Positions 1-5,097 of a stretch of DNA of 5,097 nucleotides are shown here, piece by piece. The translations under genes were made by a program, and so were the position numbers. Under the pieces are notes generated by a model. The model saw only the letters and a program-made list of their open reading frames with translations. It was not told where the DNA came from and did no database searches. The DNA is from a bacterium (GTDB lineage Bacteria > Calditrichota > Calditrichia > RBG-13-44-9 > J042): assembly GCA_015494485.1 (NCBI GenBank), contig WGBF01000120.1, forward strand, positions 1-5,097, in the 5' to 3' direction. The number at the start of each line of letters is the position of its first letter. Position 1 is the first letter of the stretch.

Positions 1-934
1 CCGGTACCCCAAAGCGCAAATTTACGTACGCCAGGCGCGCCATAAATTCCTGATGGAATTCGTTTTCTTCCGTCAAATACAGAGGATCCTGCCGGGCCCA
101 GAAGGTGGCACTATCCACATTCTCCACCAGGCGCACGAAATGATTGTTCAAAATTTTCGGATTGCTCATCAACCGCCGCTGGTGTTCGTCCATTAACGCC
201 AGCGCCTGCTGAAAAAAACGCGCCGCCTGGCGGTATTCCCCTTTTTCCTGGTACCCCAGCCCACAAAACAGCCAGAAGTTCACCCCTTCCGGGTCCCATT
301 GCTGCGCCTGCTGAAACAGGGACAGCATGGAATCGATTTTCCCCTCTTCGTAATACAACAATCCCAGTTTAAACAATGCGGTTCGATGGGTGGGATTTAA
401 CTGCAGCGCCCGCAGGAAGGCATTCCGCGCTACCCGGGCATCTTCCCGGGCAAATGTTTCAAACGAAAGGGGAATTTCGTCCGCCGTGTAGCGGTCCCGG
501 TATTGCAACATTTGCTCCAGGTAGGCATCCCCAAGTTCCACATACGCTTCGGTAAACAGGGGATTCAGGTCAATCGCGCGCTTAAAATCCGCAATTGCCG
601 ATGACCACACCCGTTTTTTCTTCCAGTACATCCCCCAGGCAAAAAAATACAGCGGCGATTCGCACCGATTTTTCAGGGAATCCAGAATGCGGTACGCATC
701 GTGCAACCGGTACGCATTGCCACCGGCAATGTCGCACAGGGCATGCAGCAAAGGCCCTTCAGGGGTGGCAGCCGGCGTGTGGTGCAACAGTTCCTGCGCA
801 CGGGAAATATTTTGTCGGGTATAGTACTGCCACACCGATTGCAGTTGCGGATTCCGAAACGTCACCCCATTCGCCGGTGCCGCCAGCGTCCCGGCCATGA
901 GCAACGCCCACACGATGTTGACTATTCTGCACAT
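1..934 (-). CDS. Secreted TPR-repeat protein with start of a GWxTD-type domain (3' end beyond window)
   Basis: This gene runs off the left edge: 311 codons are present and no stop is reached. The first ~23 residues look like a Sec signal peptide: an Arg at position 3, a hydrophobic stretch (IVNIVWALLMAG), then small residues (AAPANG). It is probably exported to the periplasm or cell surface. Cys2 is not in a lipobox. TPR-like helical pairs follow at about residues 110-141, 167-200 and 218-250, the first and second containing the typical RAI/LxLNP turn. Residues 278-308 (FW..DPLYLTEENE, then ARLAYVNLRF) resemble the beginning of the GWxTD C-terminal domain, whose naming motif would lie beyond the window. 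No enzymatic role is evident; TPRs suggest protein binding, and the function of GWxTD domains is poorly known. The start at 934 was chosen because it includes the signal peptide. The purine-rich AGGAAGGGGA at 949-958 is rather far upstream (14 bases). The next Met (codon 13, at 898) would destroy the signal peptide. It lies 80 bases downstream of mutS on the same strand. Confidence 0.85.
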   Translation of the reverse strand, partial: MCRIVNIVWALLMAGTLAAPANGVTFRNPQLQSVWQYYTRQNISRAQELLHHTPAATPEGPLLHALCDIAGGNAYRLHDAYRILDSLKNRCESPLYFFAWGMYWKKKRVWSSAIADFKRAIDLNPLFTEAYVELGDAYLEQMLQYRDRYTADEIPLSFETFAREDARVARNAFLRALQLNPTHRTALFKLGLLYYEEGKIDSMLSLFQQAQQWDPEGVNFWLFCGLGYQEKGEYRQAARFFQQALALMDEHQRRLMSNPKILNNHFVRLVENVDSATFWARQDPLYLTEENEFHQEFMARLAYVNLRFGVP

Positions 935-960
935 CCCAAATTCCCGGTTCCCCTTCCTGT

Positions 961-989
961 AATTTAGGGAAAAAGAAGGATCAGCGCAA
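961..989 (-). promoter_or_regulatory. Possible sigma-70-like promoter for the GWxTD gene
   Basis: Read on the minus strand, TTGCGC (984-989) and TAAATT (961-966) are separated by exactly 17 bases. Each hexamer matches the sigma-70 consensus at four of six positions. The site sits between the mutS stop and the start at 934, leaving a leader of about 20 bases that contains a purine-rich ribosome-binding stretch. Such matches arise easily by chance, and the promoter consensus of this organism is unknown. It would give the downstream gene expression independent of mutS. Confidence 0.3.
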
Positions 990-1014
990 AACAGGGGCGG
1001 TTTGCCCGGTGGAA

Positions 1015-3666
1015 CTATTCCGGAGAGTTTTTCTTTTTATCGGAAAGCAGGGATTTCAATTCATTCAGCTTAATCAGAGCTTCCAGGGGGGTTAAGCGGT
1101 TAATATCCAGCTTTTTAAGCTCGTCTTCTACCGGTGAGGACTGCAGCACATCAAACAGGGACAATTGGTTCGGGTCCACCTGCATTCCCCGACGGCGGCG
1201 GGCCAACCCGCTCTGGCGATTGGGGCGCAATTCGTTGGCTTCCAGATTCATCAGTACCTCGCGCGCCCGGTCCACCACTTCCCGGGGCATCCCGGCCATC
1301 TGGGCAACATAAATCCCGTAGGAATTGTCCATTCCTCCCGGTTCAATTTTCCGCAAAAAGATGACCTGGTCTCCGTATTCCTTCACCGCCACTTTAAAAT
1401 TCTTAATACGCGGGTACAGGGTGGCCAGTTCGGTTAGTTCGTGGTAATGGGTGGCAAACAGCGTTTTGGCGGAAATAGCCGGCGTATTGTGAATGTACTC
1501 CGTTACGGCCCAGGCAATTGCCAGACCATCAAACGTGCTGGTTCCCCGGCCAATTTCGTCCAGAAGAATCAAACTGCGGGGAGAGGCATTGTTTAAAATA
1601 TTGGCGGTTTCCAGCATTTCCACCATGAAGGTACTTTCGCCAAAGGCCAGATTATCCGACGCCCCCACCCGGGTAAAGATGCGGTCCACCACCCCAATTT
1701 TTACGGATGCTGCCGGTACAAAGCAGCCCACCTGGGCCAGCAGCACAATTAACCCCACCTGGCGGAGATAGGTGGACTTACCGGCCATATTGGGGCCGGT
1801 AATAATCATAATTTGCGTGTTCTCGTTATCCAGATGTGTGTCATTTGGTACAAACGGCTGGTCGGGGGGTAACAGGCGTTCCACCACCGGATGACGCCCC
1901 TCGGTGATATGAAGCTCGGTGTCTGCCGTAATTTCCGGACGCACGTACTGGTATTTATGTGCCACGTGAGCAAAATTGGCCAGAACATCCAGCTCGGCTA
2001 CCAGGCGTGCATTTTTCTGAATCGTTTCCCCGCGGCGGGCAATTTGTTCTCGCACCTGCTGAAACAGCTCGTATTCCAAGGAGGCCATTTTTTCTTCGGC
2101 GGTCAGAACTTTTTCCTCAAACTCCTTTAACTCCGGCGTGATGTAGCGTTCGGCATTGGTTAAGGTCTGCTTGCGGATAAAATAGTCCGGTACCTTATCC
2201 TGGTGGGTTTTGGTCACTTCAAAATAATATCCAAAAACTTTGTTGTATCCCACTTTCAGGGACGGGATGCCGGTCTTTTCCCGCTCGCGACGCTGCAGTT
2301 CTACAATAACGGTTTTGCCTTCCTGGCTAATGGTGCGCAATTCGTCCAGCTCCGCATGATAACCGCTTTTAATGATGTTGCCCTCAGTAAGGGTTTGCGG
2401 AGGATTTTCCACAATTGCCCGCTGGATAAGCTCCGCCACGTCGGTTACATCTTCCATGTCCAGAAAAGTCCTCAGGCGGGGGTCATTCGCCTCTCGAAGG
2501 GCTTCACGAATGGGTTCAATGTATCGGAGGGCTTGTTTGAGGGCAATCAGGTCCCGGGGGGTGGCGCGGCCGGTGCTAATGCGCGCCAGCAAGCGCTCCA
2601 TATCGGAAATGTGTTCCAGCGCCTCCCGAACCGATTCCCGCAACGCGTTGTTCTCATAAAACGCACTCACTCGCTCCAGGCGCCGGTCAATGGCTTCCTT
2701 GCGGATTAGCGGGTGAACCATCCAGTGCTTTAACAATCGGCTCCCCATGGGCGTCAGGGTGTGGTCCAGAATGGCAAGCAGCGTGCCCTGCCGGTTGTCC
2801 CCCATAAGGGAGGTGGTAATTTCCAGATTACGGCGGGTGGTTTCATCCAGGATCATCACGTCGCTGGCGGAAATTACACTAACGCGCTGGATGTGCTCCA
2901 GGCGATTCTGGTAGTTTTCCCCGATGTAATACAGAATCGCTCCCGCCGCCACAATCCCAAGCGGATAGTCCTCCGCCCCAAATCCCTTTAAATTGGGGGT
3001 GCGAAAATGATCGGTCAATCGTTCATAGGCAAATTGGTAGGTAAAAATCCAGTCATCCATGCGGGTGTGAATTGCCGCCAGCCGATTCCCCAGCAACTGC
3101 TGAACGTCGGCTTCCTGCGCGCTGCTGATCAGAATTTCCTTGGGGGCAATTTCCTGCAGGTAATTTAACACCTCGGTAACCGGAATTTCGCTCAGGTAAA
3201 ATGCACCGGTGGAAACATCGCAATAGCTGATGCCCGCCATATCATCTTTCAGGTAAACCGCCGCCAGATAATTGCTGCTGCGGTTATCCAGAATTTTTTC
3301 CGAAAGGGCAGTGCCGGGAGTAATCACCTCCACCACTTCCCGCTTTACCACTGTTTTGGCTTTTTTGGGGTCTTCCACCTGTTCGCAAATGGCCACTTTA
3401 TGCCCGGCTTTAATTAACTTGGGCAGGTAGGCATCCAGCGCATGGTAGGGAAACCCTGCCAAAGGGACATCCGCTACCTTGCCATGGGAGCGTTTGGTCA
3501 GGGCAATCCCCAGCACCCGCGAAATAATCTTCGCGTCTTCGTAAAAGGTTTCGTAAAAATCCCCCATGCGGTACAGCAAAATCATATCCTGATACTTGGC
3601 TTTAATCGCCAGGTACTGTTCCATCAAGGGGGTTGTTTTAACGTCATTTTTCTTACGGCCTGCCAT
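1015..3666 (-). CDS. mutS: DNA mismatch repair protein MutS
   Basis: Complete MutS of 883 residues, slightly longer than the 853-residue E. coli protein. It acts as a cytoplasmic dimer that binds mispaired or looped bases and uses ATP to recruit MutL. The mismatch-reading motif GDFYE is at residues 35-39; Phe37 would stack on the mismatch and Glu39 contact it. Connector, lever and clamp regions follow (the clamp includes GYNKVFGYYFEVTK near 473-486). The ABC-type ATPase domain has Walker A GPNMAGKST (624-632), the signature loop NLAFGESTF (672-680), Walker B LILLDE (699-704), GRGTSTFDG (706-714) and the His motif ATHYHEL (738-744). QLSLF (834-838) matches a sliding-clamp-binding motif, preceded by a four-Arg run (823-826). 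The C-terminal helical segment around 855-875 resembles the MutS dimer/tetramer-forming domain. All key residues look intact. This is MutS1, not MutS2, because the mismatch-binding domain is present and no Smr domain is seen. It starts 10 bases after the gph stop with only a weak GAG as ribosome-binding site, suggesting translational coupling. mutL is not in the window. Confidence 0.98.
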   Translation of the reverse strand: MAGRKKNDVKTTPLMEQYLAIKAKYQDMILLYRMGDFYETFYEDAKIISRVLGIALTKRSHGKVADVPLAGFPYHALDAYLPKLIKAGHKVAICEQVEDPKKAKTVVKREVVEVITPGTALSEKILDNRSSNYLAAVYLKDDMAGISYCDVSTGAFYLSEIPVTEVLNYLQEIAPKEILISSAQEADVQQLLGNRLAAIHTRMDDWIFTYQFAYERLTDHFRTPNLKGFGAEDYPLGIVAAGAILYYIGENYQNRLEHIQRVSVISASDVMILDETTRRNLEITTSLMGDNRQGTLLAILDHTLTPMGSRLLKHWMVHPLIRKEAIDRRLERVSAFYENNALRESVREALEHISDMERLLARISTGRATPRDLIALKQALRYIEPIREALREANDPRLRTFLDMEDVTDVAELIQRAIVENPPQTLTEGNIIKSGYHAELDELRTISQEGKTVIVELQRREREKTGIPSLKVGYNKVFGYYFEVTKTHQDKVPDYFIRKQTLTNAERYITPELKEFEEKVLTAEEKMASLEYELFQQVREQIARRGETIQKNARLVAELDVLANFAHVAHKYQYVRPEITADTELHITEGRHPVVERLLPPDQPFVPNDTHLDNENTQIMIITGPNMAGKSTYLRQVGLIVLLAQVGCFVPAASVKIGVVDRIFTRVGASDNLAFGESTFMVEMLETANILNNASPRSLILLDEIGRGTSTFDGLAIAWAVTEYIHNTPAISAKTLFATHYHELTELATLYPRIKNFKVAVKEYGDQVIFLRKIEPGGMDNSYGIYVAQMAGMPREVVDRAREVLMNLEANELRPNRQSGLARRRRGMQVDPNQLSLFDVLQSSPVEDELKKLDINRLTPLEALIKLNELKSLLSDKKKNSPE

Positions 3667-3676
3667 ACGCTCAATG

Positions 3677-4330
3677 CTATTGGGTTAAATAGTCCAGTAA
3701 TTCCAGCGGATGCTGAATGTGAATATCCGCCCCATTCAATACATGTGCATCCCGGTATCCGTACAAGGCGGCAACCGTGATAACGCCCGCGGCTTTCCCG
3801 GCCTCCAGATCGTGGGTGGAATCGCCCACCATCATGGCGCGGTCCGGCGTTACCCCAAATGTATTCAACACAAATTCAATCCCCCCGGGATGGGGCTTCT
3901 TCACCGGTAACGAATCGCCGCCCAGAATTAATTGAAAGTACGGTGCCAATCCAAATTCCGTTAATATCTTCCGCGTAAAATGTTCCCCTTTGTTGGAAAG
4001 CACCGCCAGCCGCCGGTTTGTCAACCGCTCCAACAATTCCGGTACCCCGGGATACACATACGACGTGTCCGTGCAATGTTCTTCATAATACGCAATGTAA
4101 ATCCGGAACGCGCGCTCAACTTCCTCCTCAGTGGGGGAATGATGAACCGCAATGGCCCGTTCCAGCAATTTGCGGATGCCATCCCCAATCATCTGGCGCA
4201 CCTGTTCCCGTTGCACCGGTGGTAAGTGCAATTGCTGCAGAGTATAATTGGCCGCCGCCGTAATATCCGGCAAGGAATCCACCAGTGTTCCGTCCAGGTC
4301 AAAAATAATGGCATCCACGTGGTACGTCAT
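3677..4330 (-). CDS. gph: HAD-superfamily hydrolase, phosphoglycolate phosphatase-like (Gph)
   Basis: Complete 217-residue HAD phosphatase, the usual length for Gph. Motif I is FDLDGTLVDS, with nucleophile Asp11 and general acid/base Asp13. A helical C1-type cap occupies about residues 20-95. Motif II is LSNK (Ser112). Motif III lies in GDSLPVKKPHP (138-148; Lys144 or Lys145 is the catalytic lysine). Motif IV is VGDSTHDLEAGKAAG (168-182), with Mg-binding Asp170 and Asp174. The GDSLP.KKPHP string is characteristic of Gph, which dephosphorylates 2-phosphoglycolate to glycolate in the cytoplasm. Substrate cannot be fixed from sequence; PpaX-type pyrophosphatase or another sugar phosphatase remains possible. 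The start at 4330 is supported by AGGGA at 4334-4338, although the spacing is short (3 bases). A GTG at codon 5 is a weaker alternative. It is the first gene of the minus-strand cluster, and its stop is 10 bases before mutS, so the two are very probably cotranscribed. Confidence 0.88.
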   Translation of the reverse strand: MTYHVDAIIFDLDGTLVDSLPDITAAANYTLQQLHLPPVQREQVRQMIGDGIRKLLERAIAVHHSPTEEEVERAFRIYIAYYEEHCTDTSYVYPGVPELLERLTNRRLAVLSNKGEHFTRKILTEFGLAPYFQLILGGDSLPVKKPHPGGIEFVLNTFGVTPDRAMMVGDSTHDLEAGKAAGVITVAALYGYRDAHVLNGADIHIQHPLELLDYLTQ

Positions 4331-4375
4331 TGTTCCCTGTGCTTTTAAACGGCTAAAATTAACACTTTTCAGGTC

Positions 4376-4389
4376 AATTAAAAATTAAA
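4376..4389. repeat. Perfect tandem 7-bp repeat (AATTAAA x2)
   Basis: Two adjacent exact copies of AATTAAA occupy 4376-4382 and 4383-4389. A related AATTAA lies at 4357-4362. They sit in the divergent promoter region and may simply reflect its AT-rich composition; an UP-element-like or regulator-binding role is possible but unsupported. Confidence 0.4.
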
Positions 4390-4465
4390 CTTTGGAATTT
4401 CGCTTCTGTCCCCTATTCTTGATTTATTGGTACCATTTTCAGAAATTTTTTGGTGCACAATAAAT

Positions 4466-4470
4466 AAGGA
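4466..4470 (+). promoter_or_regulatory. Shine-Dalgarno site for the GMC oxidoreductase
   Basis: AAGGA lies 7 bases upstream of the ATG at 4478, which is ideal spacing. It fixes that ATG as the translation start, in agreement with the FAD-binding motif beginning shortly afterwards. Confidence 0.75.
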
Positions 4471-4477
4471 AAATACC

Positions 4478-5097
4478 ATGACAGCAACACACAACCTGGA
4501 TTACGATTTTGTCATCATTGGTTCCGGCTTTGGCGGTGCCGTATCAGCCCTGCGGCTTTCGGAGAAAGGTTACCGCGTTCTGGTTATTGAAAAAGGAAAG
4601 TGGCTGGGGCCAGACGACTTTCCCCACACCAACTGGAACCTGAAGAAATGGCTCTGGCTCCCTTCCCTTCGGTTTTTTGGGCTCTTTAAAATCACGGTGT
4701 TTCGGCACCTTACCGCGCTTTCCGGGGTGGGGGTTGGCGGCGGTTCGCTGGTGTATGCGGCTACCCATCCGGTACCCAAAAGCCAGTTTTTTAACGCCCC
4801 CAGCTGGGCGCACCTGGCCAACTGGGAAGAAGAATTAATGCCATTTTACGAACTGGGACAGAAAATGCTGGGTACCGCCATTAACCCCCATTTTGAAACC
4901 GGAGACCTGGCCCTCCAGCAACTGGCCCGCGAACTGGGCAAAGAAAACGATTTTGAACCCACACGGGTGGCCATTTATTTTGGTGAAAGCGGCAAAACTG
5001 TGGATGACCCCTATTTTGGCGGGCGGGGGCCCACCCGTACAGGGTGCATTTTTTGCGGGGGGTGCATGCTGGGGTGCCGGCACAATGCCAAAAACAC
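4478..5097 (+). CDS. GMC-family FAD-dependent oxidoreductase, cholesterol-oxidase-like, with four-Cys motif (3' end beyond window)
   Basis: The first 206 codons are present and the gene leaves the right edge without a stop. Residues 8-40 form the N-terminal Rossmann FAD-binding unit: DYDFVIIGSGFGGAVSALRL with GxGxxG at 15-20, and the acidic end of the second strand at Glu38 (VLVIEKG). Residues 81-97 (LSGVGVGGGSLVYAATH) match the second conserved glycine-rich segment of glucose-methanol-choline oxidoreductases. Residues 190-200 contain Cys190, Cys193, Cys196 and Cys200, followed by RHNAKNT. This C-x2-C-x2-C-x3-C spacing is the same as in [4Fe-4S] ferredoxins. From family knowledge, the GC..CG.C..GC...AKNT pattern occurs in the subgroup of GMC proteins often annotated as cholesterol oxidase or dehydrogenase. 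The substrate is unknown, probably an alcohol or a sterol/hydrophobic hydroxyl compound. There is no signal peptide, so a cytoplasmic or membrane-associated location is likely. It is divergent from gph and preceded by its own ribosome-binding site. Confidence 0.87.
   Translation, partial: MTATHNLDYDFVIIGSGFGGAVSALRLSEKGYRVLVIEKGKWLGPDDFPHTNWNLKKWLWLPSLRFFGLFKITVFRHLTALSGVGVGGGSLVYAATHPVPKSQFFNAPSWAHLANWEEELMPFYELGQKMLGTAINPHFETGDLALQQLARELGKENDFEPTRVAIYFGESGKTVDDPYFGGRGPTRTGCIFCGGCMLGCRHNAKN

Larger units (their letters stand above)
4331..4477. promoter_or_regulatory. AT-rich divergent intergenic region between gph and the GMC oxidoreductase
   Basis: This 147-base gap separates two genes transcribed in opposite directions, so it should hold promoters for both. 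It is visibly richer in A and T than the flanking genes. On the plus strand, TTGGAA (4392-4397) and TATTCT (4414-4419), 16 bases apart, form the best sigma-70-like pair I can find; each matches the consensus at four of six positions. On the minus strand, a TTGACC (4372-4377) is present, but no convincing -10 lies at proper spacing. An eight-base palindrome, TGGTACCA (4428-4435), and a six-base one, GTGCAC (4454-4459), lie near the oxidoreductase start and could be protein-binding sites, but this is speculative. No small open reading frame or RNA gene is apparent. Confidence 0.55.

Noticed and set aside
595..967. Two overlapping plus-strand open frames (595-900 and 701-967)
   Set aside because: Both are opposite the TPR/GWxTD gene, whose signal peptide and domain pattern give a much better explanation of the region.
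990..1010. Possible terminator hairpin after mutS (GGGC, 5-base loop, GCCC)
   Set aside because: The stem is only four base pairs and the T-run is short (TTTT) and displaced from the stem, so it is too weak to call.
2203..2709. 168-codon plus-strand open frame opposite mutS
   Set aside because: It lies wholly antisense to the intact, motif-rich mutS frame, has no recognisable domain, and is explained by the composition of the opposite strand.
3442..3780. 112-codon plus-strand open frame spanning the mutS start and gph end
   Set aside because: It overlaps two well-supported genes on the other strand and resembles no known protein.
4345..4377. Minus-strand promoter for gph using TTGACC as -35, or a pair ending in TTTAAA
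   Set aside because: TTGACC has no -10 hexamer at 16-18 bases. The CTGAAA/TTTAAA pair would leave a leader of only about six bases, shorter than the ribosome-binding site needs.
4544..5083. Minus-strand open frames opposite the GMC gene
   Set aside because: The plus-strand frame has a good ribosome-binding site, an FAD motif and a Cys motif; the minus frames show only low-complexity, Pro/Gly-rich translation.

Overview
The window looks like ordinary bacterial chromosome at roughly 50% GC or slightly above. Four protein-coding genes fill almost all of it, and two of them are cut by the window edges. Three genes lie on the minus strand in the order HAD phosphatase (gph-like), mutS, then a secreted TPR/GWxTD-type protein. 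A GMC-family flavin oxidoreductase is transcribed away from them on the plus strand at the right end. I see no tRNA, rRNA, CRISPR array, insertion sequence, phage gene or attachment site.

The taxonomic hint is indirect. The left-hand protein carries a signal peptide, TPR-like helices and the start of a GWxTD-type C-terminal domain (FW..DPLYLTEENE). From general knowledge, such proteins are found in FCB-related and neighbouring lineages such as Ignavibacteriota, Calditrichota, the KSB1 group and Acidobacteriota. A member of one of these groups is my best guess, with low confidence at phylum level.

Layout: 1-934 (-) is the partial TPR/GWxTD protein. 935-1014 is a short gap holding a possible promoter for that gene. 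1015-3666 (-) is a complete, canonical MutS of 883 residues. 3677-4330 (-) is a complete phosphoglycolate-phosphatase-like HAD hydrolase that stops 10 bases before the mutS start. 4331-4477 is an AT-rich divergent intergenic region. 4478-5097 (+) is the N-terminal 206 residues of a GMC oxidoreductase with a ferredoxin-like four-cysteine motif.

The gph-mutS pair is almost certainly one transcription unit. It fits a DNA-maintenance theme, because 2-phosphoglycolate is released when oxidatively broken DNA ends are repaired. The GWxTD gene may be read through from mutS or may have its own promoter. The oxidoreductase appears to be separately controlled. I found no clear undescribed system here. 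The points most worth checking are the four-cysteine motif in the oxidoreductase, the gph-mutS coupling, and the unfinished GWxTD gene with whatever lies beyond it.
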